Shown: piece after piece, positions 26,489 through 37,087 of the stretch
How the letters are laid out: each line of letters opens with the position of its first letter
How positions within the stretch are numbered: position 1 is the first letter of the stretch
Origin: Caulobacter sp. Root343
GTDB lineage: Bacteria > Pseudomonadota > Alphaproteobacteria > Caulobacterales > Caulobacteraceae
NCBI RefSeq assembly: GCF_001425745.1
Contig: NZ_LMDF01000006.1
Span: 354,505-418,504 of the forward strand
Reading direction: 5' to 3'
Length of the DNA stretch: 64,000 bases
Made by a program: the position numbers and the translations under genes
The notes under the pieces: generated by a model
Seen by the model: the letters and a program-made list of their open reading frames with translations, nothing else
What the model was told of the DNA's origin: nothing
Databases searched by the model: none

Positions 26489-27426
26489 GCGTCGGCGAAG
26501 TGCTTCAGCCCCGCCTTGGCGAGGGCGCGCTTGATGTGGTGATTGCGTAGAGCGTGCGTGTTCTTGAGCGCGCGGCGGAACGCCTGTTCTTCCTCTGCCC
26601 TCAAGATGACTTCAGTGGGGAGCTGTGGCGGTTCGGCATTGTGCCATTGCAGTGGCTGAGGCGCTGCGACGAAGCGCTTAAGCGGGCCGAGCGTGCTGTG
26701 CGTACCGCTCCCGTCCAAACCCGTGTTGCGGACCAGCGAACGCGGCGGCATCAGCGTTAAGCCTTGGTTCCTGAACACGCTCCAGGACCAACGGATGCCC
26801 CAGCTGTCGATCCTACCTGACATCTGCTTCTGCAGCATGTCGGCGAATGGGTAGACCCCGCCCGCGTCGAAAGCCGTGCGAATTTCCGGATTGTCGATCA
26901 AATCCCGCCATCCGTTGGCCTCGGCATCGAACTTTTTCCAGGCTCGCTCCCAGGTGCCCCATCCCCAGGTGGTGGCGAAGCGCTGGAATGTCCCGTTCTG
27001 GCGCTGGGCGAATTCCGGCACACGATATTGATATGCGCTGATCTGCATGACGCGTTCGTCGTCGACATAGGCGTTGAGGCCGGCGTTCAGCCAGGCGAGG
27101 GCCGAGGGTTGCAGAACGAGATCGTCTTCGACGACGATGACCTTGCCCGCCCGTCGCGTGATCTCGGTGACCGCGCCGATGATGGAGTTCGCGAGGCCCA
27201 TGTTGATGGGACGTTCGACGAGCGTCATGTTTGGCGTCTTGCGGCTGCGGAGGAGTTGCCGAACCTCGTTCACCCCCGCCTCGTCCGACGCTCGGCGAGG
27301 GCCATCTGAATAGGCGATCACCTCCGAGGCCGCGAATTCGGGGCACTGTTGAAGGGCGTCAAGCGTGGCTGCCAGGTGGTGCGGGCGGCGAAACGAGAAG
27401 ATGGCGATCGGGGCTAGCTCGCCCAT
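26485..27426 (-). CDS. GT-A type glycosyltransferase (GnT-I-like)
   Basis: A 313-aa protein with a GT-A nucleotide-sugar domain: IAIFSFRRPHHLAATLDAL at the start and VIVVEDDLVLQPSAL, where the ED-D run is the metal-binding DXD-like motif. TWGWGTWERAWKKFD is typical of bacterial relatives of eukaryotic GnT-I/POMGnT enzymes. The ATG at 27426 has GAGGAG nine bases before; an in-frame Met 11 codons upstream does not. First gene of the two-gene unit, facing a divergent operon. Confidence 0.87.
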   Translation of the reverse strand: MGELAPIAIFSFRRPHHLAATLDALQQCPEFAASEVIAYSDGPRRASDEAGVNEVRQLLRSRKTPNMTLVERPINMGLANSIIGAVTEITRRAGKVIVVEDDLVLQPSALAWLNAGLNAYVDDERVMQISAYQYRVPEFAQRQNGTFQRFATTWGWGTWERAWKKFDAEANGWRDLIDNPEIRTAFDAGGVYPFADMLQKQMSGRIDSWGIRWSWSVFRNQGLTLMPPRSLVRNTGLDGSGTHSTLGPLKRFVAAPQPLQWHNAEPPQLPTEVILRAEEEQAFRRALKNTHALRNHHIKRALAKAGLKHFADA

Positions 27427-27885
27427 AAAAACTTGCTCCTCTCTCGAACATCGAGACACGCCGCAGTTAAGCGATCTGGTAGGATAGAAGGTGTAGCGTG
27501 TAAATGCCTGACTATCGGTTCGGGGATAGAAAATGAAGCCAAGTGATCGTGCATCGACAGTAACGTTGCGTGATCGACTTCATTGTCGAATTTCCTTTCG
27601 GAAAGAGTGATTTTCGCCGGCGCCAGAGACCTGATCGGCTGCGATTGGTTAATGGCGTTTCGATCGGTTCGCCTATGAATTCCCGCACACGTATATCGCG
27701 AGAGACCAAAGCTCAATTCTACCAAAACCATGACATTCATTTGAGTGTCTGATGACGCTCGTTCGAGCAAACGCGAAGAGTTTGGCGGCAATTTTATCTA
27801 GGCGCTTGTCCTGTGCGGCCTCGCGCGTTAGCAGGAGGCTGAACAGCCGCGATGGCGCGCGCTGCACATAATCTCGTGTGGGGGC
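27427..27885. other. 459-base divergent intergenic region
   Basis: No gene supported. It has lower GC than its neighbours (about 27480-27780), fitting promoters for the divergent glycosyltransferase operons. A small TTTCC/GGAAA stem occurs near 27590. Confidence 0.45.
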
Positions 27886-28896
27886 ATGGCGCGGCTTTTG
27901 ATCGCCGTCGACGGTGACGATGGACACCGTCGCGAATATATCGCTCTGTTTCAAGAGATGGCCGCGACCGGCGGGGTTACGTACGAGACTCGAGCGCTCC
28001 GTTTCTCGGATGTGTTCGCGTCCGGGGCGCTCTTTTCGCCGATGCTCGAAGAACATACCGCCAAGTTCCTGATCGTCGCCATCTTCAGGGCGCTCCTGGG
28101 GCGACGCAGTTGCGCTCTGATGTTCCGTCCCGGAGAAGCGGTGCGCTCGTCCGCCCCGCGACACCTGGTCAAGAAGATGCTGCTGAAGGTCGCCAAGGCC
28201 CTGCCGACCGTGACCGTGGCGACCATCATGCCGTTCGAGCTGGATCCCGCGTTCGCCGGGATCGCGGACGGCTGGATCTACGATCCCCAGCTTTGGGACT
28301 TGGCTCCCGATGAGGACGCCCACGGTTCCGATCTAGCGCGAACTGTCCGCGAGCAGGCCGCCGGACGGGCCGTGGCCGTCGCCTTGGGCGGACAGAGTCG
28401 CGACAAGGGGTTCGACTTCCTGGCCGACGTGTGGGCCGCTCGGCCGGGCGTCCGTGACCGCTGGCTGTTCGTCGCCGCGGGCAAGGTCGCGTCAGGGTCT
28501 CGCGAGAAGGCCGATCGTTTCGCCGACCAACAGGGTTTGCTCGTCGATCGCTTCGTCACCGATGCGGAACTGCGCGATCTCTATCGTGAAGCCACGGTCG
28601 TCTGGGGCTGCTATTCGCCAGACTACGATCAAGCCTCGGGCATCTTTGGCCGCGCGGTGCAGACCGGGCGGCCGATCGTCGTGCGCGAGGGCGCCTACGT
28701 CGAGCGCCTCGCGGAAATCCTGGAGCATCCGATGTTGGCCATCCCGTGGAACGATACCGAGGCGGCCGCCGCGGCGCTCGCGTCTCCGCCCGCGGCGGTC
28801 GATAAGCCCGCGACAAAGGTCGCGACGATGCGCGAGCGCAGCATCGCGACCCTGTCCCACGCCTTAGGTCTGCCGCTGGCGGGGAGCGCGTCGTGA
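27886..28896 (+). CDS. putative glycosyltransferase, GT-B-like
   Basis: A 336-aa protein. Its second half has the form of a GT-B donor domain (VALGGQSRDKGFDFLADVW, WLFVAAGKV, VTDAELRDLYREATVVWGCYSPDYDQASGIFGRAVQTGRPIVV). The first half is poorly recognisable. The ATG follows GTGGGGG. It starts the plus-strand operon that includes the flippase and polymerase, and overlaps the flippase gene by GTGA. Function as a transferase is likely from fold features and place; substrate unknown. Confidence 0.75.
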   Translation: MARLLIAVDGDDGHRREYIALFQEMAATGGVTYETRALRFSDVFASGALFSPMLEEHTAKFLIVAIFRALLGRRSCALMFRPGEAVRSSAPRHLVKKMLLKVAKALPTVTVATIMPFELDPAFAGIADGWIYDPQLWDLAPDEDAHGSDLARTVREQAAGRAVAVALGGQSRDKGFDFLADVWAARPGVRDRWLFVAAGKVASGSREKADRFADQQGLLVDRFVTDAELRDLYREATVVWGCYSPDYDQASGIFGRAVQTGRPIVVREGAYVERLAEILEHPMLAIPWNDTEAAAAALASPPAAVDKPATKVATMRERSIATLSHALGLPLAGSAS

Positions 28897-30257
28897 GCTT
28901 GGGAGGTCTCAAGCGCAACGCGACCTGGAACCTGCTCGAAGTGCTCGTCTCGAGCGTCGTGCTTTTCGTGCTGTATCGCCTGATCCTGAAGCACTTGGGC
29001 GTGGCCTCGCTGGGGATCTGGTCTCTGGTGCTGGCGACCACCTCGCTGGCTCGCGTGGCCGATCTCGGCGCCGCCGGCGGGTTGGGCCGCTATGTGGCGG
29101 TTTCCCAGGCGCGTGGCGGCCGTTCGGACGACGCGCTGATCTATGTCGAAACCGCCCTGCTGACCAATGTCGGCTTCTATCTGGTCCTGGGCCTTCTCCT
29201 CTACTGGCCGGCCTGGTGGGGGCTGGGCTTGAGCATTCATGGGCCGGCCATCGAGCAGGCGAGGGCGCTTCTGCCCTTCGCCATCGGCTCCTTCGTCCTG
29301 CAGAACATCTCGAACGTGGTGACCGCCGCTCTGATCGGCTTCCACCGGTCGTACCAGAAGAGTATGCTGACCCTGTTGACCCTGATGGTGCAGGCCGGCG
29401 TGGCGCTCGCCACGGTCCAGACCCTGGGGCTGCGGGGCGTCGCCCTGGCCCAGATCGTCCAATACGTGTTGCTGGCCTGCGGAGGATGGTTTCTGGTCGT
29501 GCGCGCCGCGGGCGTAACGGGGTTCGCCGTGCCCTGGCGAATTCGCATGGCGCCCCTGCGGGAATTGATGGGGTTCGGCCTCCGGCTGCAGGTGCTGAAC
29601 ATCGCCAGCTTCCTGTTCGATCCCTTCACCAAGTTCGCCTTCTCGTCGCTGGGCGGGTTGAGCGCCTTGGGCATGTACGAACTGGCTTCGCGCGGGATCC
29701 TTCAGGTTCGTCAGCTCGTCGTGGCGCCCGGCCAGAACCTGACGCCGCTTTTCGCGGCGGCCCACGAGCGTGATCCCGGCGAGATGCGGCGGATCTACGA
29801 CAGCGCCCTGACCGTGATCGGCGTCGCGTCCAGCGTGGCGATGTTGGGCATGGCGGTAGGGTCTCCAATCCTCAGCCTGATCTGGATGCACCGGATCGAC
29901 CCGCTGTTCGTGCTCTTTTCCTTCATTCTGGCTGGCGGGTGGTTCTTCAACACCCTCTCGACGCCGGGCTTCTTCCTGGGCATGGGCACGGGACGACTGC
30001 GGTGGAACATCGTCGGCAGCCTGATCAGCACCCTAGGCAGCCCTTCTCTCGCCTGGCTTCTGGCGAAGCCGCTCGGCGGGGTAGGGGTGGCCGCGGGCGC
30101 CATGATCGCCATCGGCAGCGGCGGCGTCGTCACGTGGGTTCTGAATTGCCGGTCGCTGAACGTTCCAATATGGCCGTCGCGGGAAGCCTGGGCCTGCCTG
30201 CTCGCGCGCGTGCCGGGCGCGGGCGGCGCTCTGGCGAAACTTGGGGGACGAGCATGA
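28893..30257 (+). CDS. wzx: Wzx-type oligosaccharide flippase (MOP superfamily)
   Basis: A 454-aa protein of about 12-14 hydrophobic segments, with the polysaccharide-biosynthesis pattern LKRNATWNLLEVLVSSVVLFVLYRLILKHLG at the start. Such proteins flip lipid-linked repeat units across the inner membrane. The GTG start overlaps the upstream stop and its own stop overlaps the next ATG, so it is translated within a tightly coupled operon with two glycosyltransferases and the Wzy-like polymerase. Confidence 0.9.
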   Translation: MSLGGLKRNATWNLLEVLVSSVVLFVLYRLILKHLGVASLGIWSLVLATTSLARVADLGAAGGLGRYVAVSQARGGRSDDALIYVETALLTNVGFYLVLGLLLYWPAWWGLGLSIHGPAIEQARALLPFAIGSFVLQNISNVVTAALIGFHRSYQKSMLTLLTLMVQAGVALATVQTLGLRGVALAQIVQYVLLACGGWFLVVRAAGVTGFAVPWRIRMAPLRELMGFGLRLQVLNIASFLFDPFTKFAFSSLGGLSALGMYELASRGILQVRQLVVAPGQNLTPLFAAAHERDPGEMRRIYDSALTVIGVASSVAMLGMAVGSPILSLIWMHRIDPLFVLFSFILAGGWFFNTLSTPGFFLGMGTGRLRWNIVGSLISTLGSPSLAWLLAKPLGGVGVAAGAMIAIGSGGVVTWVLNCRSLNVPIWPSREAWACLLARVPGAGGALAKLGGRA

Positions 30258-31363
30258 GACTGATGCACCTTGTTCATACGCCGCGCCATTCGGGCGCCGA
30301 GGTGCTGGTCAGGGATCTGTGCTTGCGGCACGCGGCGGACGGCCACGCCTGCGCGGTGGCCGCCTTCGCCCCGTCGGCCGAAGCGTTCAAGCCCGAGCTG
30401 GACAAGCTGACCGCCGCCGGCGTGACGCTGGACATTCCGGACGCCGTCCTGGGCGGCGCCGACAGGGCGTGGCGCTACGCCGCCGCCATCCGCGCGTTCA
30501 AGCCCGACGTCATCTTCGGCCATTCGGCCCTGCCGGCGATCTATGGCCGCCTGGCCGTCCTGCTGGCGGGCTCCAAGGCCAAGTTCATCTCGATCCTGCA
30601 CAGTGGCACCGACGACTATGCCGATCGCAAGCTCCGCTGGGGCGAGCGGCTTCTACAGGCCCGCACAGACCAGATCATCGCCGTCTCCCAATCGGCCGCC
30701 GACAGCTACCTGCGCCGGCTGAAGGTGTCGCCGCCGATGCGCATCGTCCTGAACGGCGTCGATCTCGATCGCTTCTACGCGGCGCGTGAGCGGCGCGGCG
30801 AGATCCGCCAGGCGCTTGACCTTTCGGATATGGACCGGCTGTTGCTGCAGGTCGGGCGGCTCGCGCCCGTCAAGCAGCAGCGCTTCACGCTGGAGGCTGT
30901 CACGCCGCTGCTGCGCGAGGATCCCAGCCTGAAGCTGTGGTTCGCCGGCATCGTCGAGGACGCCGACTACGCGGCGGCCTTCGAGGCGGATGTCGCTCGG
31001 GCGGGCCTGGGCGACCGGATCCGCTTTCTGGGACCGCGCCTCGACGTGCCCGACCTGCTCAGCGCCGCCGACGTGTATCTGATGCCGTCGCTCTCGGAAG
31101 CCCACAGCATCGCCTTCCTCGAAGCGATGGCCAGCGGGCCGCCGATGGTGGCGTCGGAGATCGAGAGTTTCGCTTTTGCGAAGGGAATTGAGGGTATCTC
31201 GTTGATCGACCTATCCTCGCCCGACGCCGCCGCGAAGTTCGCGAACGCGGTTCGCGAGGCGGGAGGGCGTTACATCCATGCGATGGACGCCTACGATCTG
31301 AAGGCGACCGCCGAGCAGTACGCCCTGCTCGCGGAGAGCGTTGTGAAGTCTGGCGCGCGGTGA
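30254..31363 (+). CDS. glycosyltransferase, GT4
   Basis: A 369-aa GT4 enzyme: MRLMHLVHTPRHSGAEVLVRDL at the N-terminus, VLNGVDLDRFYAA and LQVGRLAPVKQQRFTLEAV in the linker and donor domain, and YLMPSLSEAHSIAFLEAMASGPPMVAS carrying the E-x7-E motif (SEAHSIAFLE). The ATG at 30254 is set by its overlap with the flippase stop; the longer open frame upstream is a shadow inside wzx. Adds a sugar to the lipid-linked repeat unit. Confidence 0.92.
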   Translation: MRLMHLVHTPRHSGAEVLVRDLCLRHAADGHACAVAAFAPSAEAFKPELDKLTAAGVTLDIPDAVLGGADRAWRYAAAIRAFKPDVIFGHSALPAIYGRLAVLLAGSKAKFISILHSGTDDYADRKLRWGERLLQARTDQIIAVSQSAADSYLRRLKVSPPMRIVLNGVDLDRFYAARERRGEIRQALDLSDMDRLLLQVGRLAPVKQQRFTLEAVTPLLREDPSLKLWFAGIVEDADYAAAFEADVARAGLGDRIRFLGPRLDVPDLLSAADVYLMPSLSEAHSIAFLEAMASGPPMVASEIESFAFAKGIEGISLIDLSSPDAAAKFANAVREAGGRYIHAMDAYDLKATAEQYALLAESVVKSGAR

Positions 31364-32688
31364 ATTCGATGGTCGCGATTGAAAACATCCGTTCGAGGGG
31401 CGCGCGAAAAGCGGCCTCGCCGAGCTTTGCCACGACCCGTCTTCTGATGTGGCTGATGCTGTTGCCGGCGATCGTCGACTATAAACCGAAGGGGGCGCAA
31501 GACTGGACGACTATTCTCTACGCGATCCTCTTCGTGATTAGCGCCTGCGCCTCATTCGCCTTAATAGGGCAGTACAGGATGAGGTCAAATCGCGGTGCGA
31601 TGCTCGCGGGCATCATCGCTTTGGCCTTTGCTGCTGTTACCTATACGAGCGGAATTCTTCGTGGGCAGGACGAAATTGCTCTGCTCCGCGCGATGCCGCC
31701 AATTTTGCTATTCAGCCTAGGAATGTTTTCCGCTGCGGCGCTGTCTAATGCGCCCTTCCCACCCGAAGCGATATTCAACGAAATCCAGAAAGCAACCGGC
31801 ATTGGCCTACTCATTAATTTGATCCTAGTAGCCAGTATCACGGGCATTGATTTCGAAACTATTCGGTATCAAGTTTTGACCGGGGGCGCGCCTCTCGTCT
31901 GCGCTAGCATGATAGCGCTACTTATGTTTGGGGGCTGGCGGCCTTGGAGCATCGCGACTTCTCTACTCTATGCGAGTTTGGTTCTCATCTCCATCACTCG
32001 TACGCACGTCGTCATTGCTGCCGTCCTAGTTCTGTTCTCGCTGCTCTTCGCAGGCGAGAAAGTCATTAGAGGTAGGGCTCTACCCCTTCAGATTTTGGCC
32101 GTTCTAGCCCTTGTTGGGGCTGTCTTGGTAGCCGATGCGGTGCTACCGACCTCGCCGCTGGAGCGATGGACCCAGCGCATTTTCTCGGCTCAAGAGCATC
32201 ACGGATACGACATCACCGCAGTGACGCGAGCGGGAGAGACCGGTTATCAGATCGGAAAATTGAAGGAGTCCGTGCCTGGCCTAATGTTTGGATACGGCGC
32301 GTCAGCCAGTAACTTCTACGACGGCGAGAACGCTCGGATTATTGCGCTCCTGCTTGGAAAGAAGTCGGCCTACTGGACGGAAACCGGTGTCGGTCACAAT
32401 AACTATGTGGGTACAATATATATTGGCGGCATTATTTTCGGCGGCGCGCTTCTGCTACTTCAAGTAAGATCTCTGCTAAAATCGATTTCCATCTTCAGAG
32501 CGCTGAAAAAGCACGATTTGGACGCGCACCGTTTGGCATCGATCGCTTCGATGCCACTAGGCGTCGTTGCGTTCATGGCCTTTGGCTTTCTCGGCGGAAC
32601 GATGGGAAGCCGCTCCGCATGCCTACTCTTTGGGCTAGCAATCGGTTTCAGTTTCTGGATCGCCAAGAGACTCAAGACGGCCTCTTAG
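31360..32688 (+). CDS. wzy: Wzy-like polysaccharide polymerase
   Basis: A 442-aa integral membrane protein with about 10-12 hydrophobic helices and a large polar loop at about 255-345 (LERWTQRIF...HHGYDITAVTRAG...VGHNNYVGTIYIGG), the shape of O-antigen polymerases that join repeat units on the periplasmic side; the H-N-x-(F/Y)-V motif near the loop end is typical. The GTG start overlaps the upstream stop; ATG 31369 is an alternative. The gene is clearly more AT-rich than the genes before it, as is common for acquired polymerase genes. Confidence 0.85.
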   Translation: MNSMVAIENIRSRGARKAASPSFATTRLLMWLMLLPAIVDYKPKGAQDWTTILYAILFVISACASFALIGQYRMRSNRGAMLAGIIALAFAAVTYTSGILRGQDEIALLRAMPPILLFSLGMFSAAALSNAPFPPEAIFNEIQKATGIGLLINLILVASITGIDFETIRYQVLTGGAPLVCASMIALLMFGGWRPWSIATSLLYASLVLISITRTHVVIAAVLVLFSLLFAGEKVIRGRALPLQILAVLALVGAVLVADAVLPTSPLERWTQRIFSAQEHHGYDITAVTRAGETGYQIGKLKESVPGLMFGYGASASNFYDGENARIIALLLGKKSAYWTETGVGHNNYVGTIYIGGIIFGGALLLLQVRSLLKSISIFRALKKHDLDAHRLASIASMPLGVVAFMAFGFLGGTMGSRSACLLFGLAIGFSFWIAKRLKTAS

Positions 32689-32700
32689 CGCTCTATGCTT

Positions 32701-33867
32701 CTATCGCGAGAGCGCTTTTCTAAGGCGTTTCCGTGCAGGCTCCTCCACGAGCGCGTGTGAAGCGAGACTCAGGCCTATCAATCCGAGAAGGATGAGCTGC
32801 CAGGGCGCCTTGATGCCGAACGCCAGTAGGAGTGAGAGGCAGGGTACGTGCAAGATGTAAAGCGAGTAGCTCGCCTCGCCCAGTTTCCCGAAGCCGCGGT
32901 TCGCCAAAATGCTGCTGACTATCGATAGTCTCAAGTTGGCGGCGGAGAGAATGAGGACGGCGAAGATCGGCTCCAGTATAACGTACATGGGATTTACTGG
33001 ATGCCAAGCCGAGATGAGCCCGATTACAACCAGACTCCCTAAGAAAATCCAGGTGCTATTGTTGCGAATAAAGTTAATTTTCTTTTCGACGTGAAAATAT
33101 CCAAGTGTGACGCCGATAAAGAAGTCTGGAAAGTGCGTTAGCGGGAATTGAGATATCAAGAAATTTGTTTTTCCGCCGATCATCTTGAGCGCGCAGATGA
33201 TGAAAATCTGAGTTCCAAAAAGAGCTATGGCCAAAGTTATTGGGCGCGCGCCGTCTCGGAAGACTCTTTTACTGATCCAAGGAAAGGTCGCATAGAAGAA
33301 GGCTTCGCACGAGATGCTCCAAGCAGGGCCGTTCCACGGTTGATTGAGCACGGCAAACGGCAGCCAAGCAGCCAGCAGCAGAATTTGCCCGACAAGGCTC
33401 AGTCCAAGAAAAAGTCCTGGCCCGGTCGTGAGGTTGTGTATTTTGTATGTTGGTTTTAGAGAGTAGAGATCTAGTGCTGAGCTTAGATTGCCGTTGGAAT
33501 AGAATGTGATAAATCCAGCAATGGCGACTGTAAGTCCGAGAAGGTGAACTGGGTATATGCGAGCAAAGCGGGCACCCCAGAAACCTCTCGCAGCGGTCGA
33601 AGTTTCTATTCTGCGGTAGTTATACGTGAGAATGAAACCAGATAGAATAAAGAAGAAGGATACGGCTGGCCTGCCTCCATCAAAGAAGTCGTGGAGAAAG
33701 GTCAGGTTGGCGAAGCCGAGGCCATGAATATGGGAGATCACCACCGTCAGCGCCGCTACAAACCGCAGGGATGTTAGCGGTGCTATCTCGACGTGTTTGA
33801 CTGTTCGTTGCTCGCTAGGGGCGCCGTTGGTCAGGGGCAAGCTTGCAACAGATAGATTGTCCCTCAA
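32701..33867 (-). CDS. acyltransferase 3 family (OafA/NodX type) membrane protein
   Basis: A 388-aa protein with about 10 membrane helices. [20 protein letters not shown] carries the family's catalytic-site Arg and His, [20 protein letters not shown] is the second signature, and [14 protein letters not shown] the third. These enzymes acylate (often acetylate) surface sugars at the inner membrane. Its start overlaps the fcl stop by four bases, so it ends the gmd operon. The DNA is AT-rich compared with fcl and gmd, which suggests a different origin. Confidence 0.9.
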   Translation of the reverse strand: MRDNLSVASLPLTNGAPSEQRTVKHVEIAPLTSLRFVAALTVVISHIHGLGFANLTFLHDFFDGGRPAVSFFFILSGFILTYNYRRIETSTAARGFWGARFARIYPVHLLGLTVAIAGFITFYSNGNLSSALDLYSLKPTYKIHNLTTGPGLFLGLSLVGQILLLAAWLPFAVLNQPWNGPAWSISCEAFFYATFPWISKRVFRDGARPITLAIALFGTQIFIICALKMIGGKTNFLISQFPLTHFPDFFIGVTLGYFHVEKKINFIRNNSTWIFLGSLVVIGLISAWHPVNPMYVILEPIFAVLILSAANLRLSIVSSILANRGFGKLGEASYSLYILHVPCLSLLLAFGIKAPWQLILLGLIGLSLASHALVEEPARKRLRKALSR

Positions 33868-34838
33868 GCTAGAGCCCCGGTGTGCTGACGGAACGCGTCG
33901 TAGGCCTGGACAATCCCATCCCTCAGTTCAATCGACGGCTTCCAGCCCATGCCCCGCAGCTTATCCGCGCTCATCAGCTTGCGCGGCGTGCCGTCGGGCT
34001 TGGTGGTGTCGGTGACGATCTGGCCCTTGAAGCCCACGACCTCGCAGACCAGCTGGGCCAGCTCCAGGATGGTGACATCCTCGCCCGAGCCGACATTGAC
34101 GTGTTCGAAGTCCGAATAGGTCTTCATCAGGAACACGCAGGCGTCGGCGCAGTCGTCGGCGTTCAGGAACTCGCGGCGCGGCGTGCCCGTGCCCCAGATC
34201 GTGATGCTGTCGGCCCCGGCCAGCTTGGCCTCGTGAGCCTTGCGGATCAGGGCCGGCATCACGTGGCTGCTGTTCAGGTCGAAGTTGTCGCCGATGCCGT
34301 AGAGGTTGGTCGGCATGGCGCTGATGAAGTCGCAGCCGTGTTGCCGGCGATAGGCTTGGGCCAGCTTGATGCCGGCGATCTTGGCGATCGCGTACCACTC
34401 GTTGGTCGGCTCGAGCGGACCGGTCAGGAGGCTGTCCTCCATGATCGGCTGCGGCGCGAACTTCGGATAGATGCACGACGAGCCGAGGAACAGCACCTTG
34501 CCGACACCGCTACGCCAGGCCGCGTCGACGATGTTCGTCTCGATGACCAGGTTGTTGTAGAGGAAGTCGGCCGGATAGGTGTCGTTGGCCAGGATGCCGC
34601 CGACCTTGGCCGCCGCCATGAAGACGGCGTCGGGCTTTTCCTTGTCGATCCAGGCCTCGACCGCGCTCTGGCGCTCGAGGTCTAGGACATCGCGGCCGGC
34701 GGTGATGATCTCGCAGCCTTCAGAAGCCAGGCGCCGCACGATGGCGGAACCGACCATCCCACGATGGCCGGCCACCCAGACGCGCTTGCCTTCCAGAGGA
34801 AACAGAACTTCCGCGGCGTTGGACGAGGCAGAATTCAC
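33864..34838 (-). CDS. fcl: GDP-L-fucose synthase
   Basis: Epimerises and reduces GDP-4-keto-6-deoxy-D-mannose to GDP-L-fucose with NADPH. The 324-aa SDR has G24-x-x-G27-x-x-G30 (GHRGMVG), SSCIYP and the catalytic Y149-x-x-x-K153 (WYAIAK), plus PTNLYG and [13 protein letters not shown] blocks typical of the enzyme. The GTG start at 34838 overlaps the methyltransferase TAG by one base. It works with gmd at the head of the same operon. Confidence 0.95.
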   Translation of the reverse strand: MNSASSNAAEVLFPLEGKRVWVAGHRGMVGSAIVRRLASEGCEIITAGRDVLDLERQSAVEAWIDKEKPDAVFMAAAKVGGILANDTYPADFLYNNLVIETNIVDAAWRSGVGKVLFLGSSCIYPKFAPQPIMEDSLLTGPLEPTNEWYAIAKIAGIKLAQAYRRQHGCDFISAMPTNLYGIGDNFDLNSSHVMPALIRKAHEAKLAGADSITIWGTGTPRREFLNADDCADACVFLMKTYSDFEHVNVGSGEDVTILELAQLVCEVVGFKGQIVTDTTKPDGTPRKLMSADKLRGMGWKPSIELRDGIVQAYDAFRQHTGALA

Positions 34839-35668
34839 TAGTCGGTCTTCCTTGCTATGACGAACACCGAGCCGGGCGCGAATTTCCGCGCGAACGTGGG
34901 CCGGTAGTAGGTCGCGTTAAAAGCGGTCGCCTCCGAGAATATCCAGTCGGCGAGGCAGTAGGATTGGTGGCGGAACGGGAACTTGAGCTTCAGTTTTCCG
35001 GTCGCGACCCCCAGCGGGGAAAACATGCAGTGCCGCCATCTGACGATGGCGTATCCGCTGTTTTGAAGCGTGCGCCGTAGCCAGCCTTCCGGTAGGCCTC
35101 GTTCGTTCGGCGTCAGACCGGCCCGGGGTTCCCACCACTTGCCCATGGAGCTGATGGGCTCCCGCAGGACCAGCAGCCCATCCTTTCGCAGCACGCGCGC
35201 GCTTTCGCGGATCACGTGGCTGACATTGGGAATGTGGTGGAGCACGCCCAGGGAAACGAAGAGGTCCGCGGCGCGCGAGGCGATCGGCATCGTTCCCTGA
35301 ATGTCTGGCGCGAAGAACTCAGCGGGCTTGCCTCCTATTTCCGACGTCCACCACTTCTCGGCCGGCTCGATCGCGATGTACCGATCGACGGCCTTGGAGA
35401 GTGGGGCGACGTCGGCCCCAGTCGCGCATCCCAGCGCGACGCACGTCTCCCAATGCCGGCTTTCGACATAACCGAAAGCGTGGAGATGGTTCAGGGTTTC
35501 GTATTGGTAGGTCTCGGCCTCGTGAGACGCGGCACCGTCCGAATAATATTTCGTCGCTAGATCGTAATAGCCCGATTTCTCGGACTGATACCAATCTTCT
35601 AAGCCTTTGAGCGGGAGATCATCTCCCCACAACGCTTCTCCGGACAAATACTCTTTGGACGGCACCAT
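34838..35668 (-). CDS. class I SAM-dependent methyltransferase
   Basis: A 276-aa protein with a Methyltransf_11-like Rossmann domain: cofactor-binding [15 protein letters not shown] (about 79-93), [13 protein letters not shown] (motif IV region) and [14 protein letters not shown] strong GGGAGGATG site precedes the ATG. It lies between gmd and fcl in one operon and so most likely methylates a sugar or nucleotide sugar of this polysaccharide. Position and chemistry (O- or C-methylation) cannot be read. Confidence 0.85.
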   Translation of the reverse strand: MVPSKEYLSGEALWGDDLPLKGLEDWYQSEKSGYYDLATKYYSDGAASHEAETYQYETLNHLHAFGYVESRHWETCVALGCATGADVAPLSKAVDRYIAIEPAEKWWTSEIGGKPAEFFAPDIQGTMPIASRAADLFVSLGVLHHIPNVSHVIRESARVLRKDGLLVLREPISSMGKWWEPRAGLTPNERGLPEGWLRRTLQNSGYAIVRWRHCMFSPLGVATGKLKLKFPFRHQSYCLADWIFSEATAFNATYYRPTFARKFAPGSVFVIARKTD

Positions 35669-35697
35669 GGTACATCCTCCCGAGTGAGGCCGAGATG

Positions 35698-36774
35698 TTA
35701 CTCGGCGTTTCGACGTTTCTCCCTGGCGACATTGATCATGTCGGCCGCGACCATTTCAGCGCACAGCTGTTCCCACTTGGTTTCGTGAACCCAGCCGAGC
35801 TTTTCCTTGGCCTTGGTCGGGTCGCCGATCAGCAGCTCGACCTCGGTCGGACGGAAGTAGCGCGGGTCGACCTCGACCAGCACCTTGCCGGTTTCGGCGC
35901 AGACGCCCTTTTCGTCGATGCCCGTGCCCGACCAGTTGATCGTGATGCCGACTTCCGAAAAGGCCTTGGCGACGAAGTCGCGGACCAGGGTGGTTTCGCC
36001 GGTGGCCAGGACGTAGTCGTCGGCCTGTTCCTGCTGCAGCATCAGCCACATGCCGCGGACATATTCGCGGGCGTGGCCCCAGTCGCGCTTGGCGTCCATG
36101 TTGCCCAGGTACAGCTTGTCCTGGAAGCCCTGCTTGATGGCCGCGACGGCGCGGGTGATCTTGCGGGTGACGAAGGTCTCGCCGCGCAACGGGCTCTCGT
36201 GGTTGAACAGGATGCCGTTGCTGGCGTGGATGCCATAGGCCTCGCGGTAGTTGACCACGATCCAGTAGCTGTAGAGCTTCGCGGCGGCGTACGGGCTGCG
36301 AGGATAGAAGGGCGTCTTCTCGCTCTGCGGCACTTCCTGCACCAGGCCGTACAGCTCCGAGGTCGAGGCCTGATAGAACTTGGTCTTCTTTTCCAGGCCC
36401 AGGATGCGGATGGCTTCCAGCAGGCGCAGGGTGCCGGTGCCGTCGGCGTTGCTGGTATATTCCGGTGTTTCGAAGCTGACCTGCACGTGGCTCTGGGCGG
36501 CGAGGTTGTAGATCTCGTCCGGCTGGGTCTGTTGCACGATCCGAATCAGGTTCGTGCTGTCCGTCATGTCGCCGTAGTGCAGCACGAAGCGCGGATTGGC
36601 TTCATGCGGGTCTTGGTAAATGTGCTCAAGGCGTCCGGTGTTGAACGACGACGACCGCCGCTTCACGCCGTGAACCGTATAACCCTTCGACAGCAGCAAC
36701 TCCGAGAGATACGCGCCGTCTTGACCGGTCACGCCCGTGATGAGCGCGACCTTACCATTGCTTTCAACCGTCAT
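35698..36774 (-). CDS. gmd: GDP-mannose 4,6-dehydratase
   Basis: Converts GDP-D-mannose to GDP-4-keto-6-deoxy-D-mannose, the precursor of GDP-fucose, rhamnose or perosamine. The 358-aa SDR has G14-x-x-G17-x-x-G20 (TGVTGQDG), the catalytic T138-S139-E140 and Y162-x-x-x-K166 (YAAAK), and the family's [21 protein letters not shown]-binding stretch. It heads a four-gene operon (gmd, methyltransferase, fcl, acyltransferase). A second product route is possible if other C4 enzymes exist elsewhere. Confidence 0.97.
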   Translation of the reverse strand: MTVESNGKVALITGVTGQDGAYLSELLLSKGYTVHGVKRRSSSFNTGRLEHIYQDPHEANPRFVLHYGDMTDSTNLIRIVQQTQPDEIYNLAAQSHVQVSFETPEYTSNADGTGTLRLLEAIRILGLEKKTKFYQASTSELYGLVQEVPQSEKTPFYPRSPYAAAKLYSYWIVVNYREAYGIHASNGILFNHESPLRGETFVTRKITRAVAAIKQGFQDKLYLGNMDAKRDWGHAREYVRGMWLMLQQEQADDYVLATGETTLVRDFVAKAFSEVGITINWSGTGIDEKGVCAETGKVLVEVDPRYFRPTEVELLIGDPTKAKEKLGWVHETKWEQLCAEMVAADMINVAREKRRNAE

Positions 36775-37087
36775 AAGATCCCCACCTTCGAGAACGCAGC
36801 TATTCCGCTTAGCGTAGTGGCGTCTTAGCGTAAGCTTTTCGTTGATGCGACCTTGTTATTGCGCCGCAGCGTCAAAAGTTGTGATTGAACGTCAAACGGG
36901 CGCCATTAACCGTCACCGGTAGTTCGCAGGCGATCGGCGACGCGACATCGGATTGTCGTGTGCTTCGGCTAAGATCGCAACTGGGCGACGTCTATTCTTG
37001 AATCTCAAGATCATGGCTTGAGCTCAGGCAGATCGGTTTTTCACAGCGCTATTCTTACTGGTCGCGTAGCGGCGAGGCCTGAGGCGT
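36775..37087. other. 313-base intergenic
   Basis: No gene seen. It contains the likely gmd promoter on the minus strand and the downstream end of the glycosyltransferase gene at 37088. No strong stem with a T-run was found. Confidence 0.45.

Noticed and set aside
27570..27752. 60-codon frame in the divergent glycosyltransferase gap
   Set aside because: No ribosome site, basic composition, and it covers the expected promoter area.
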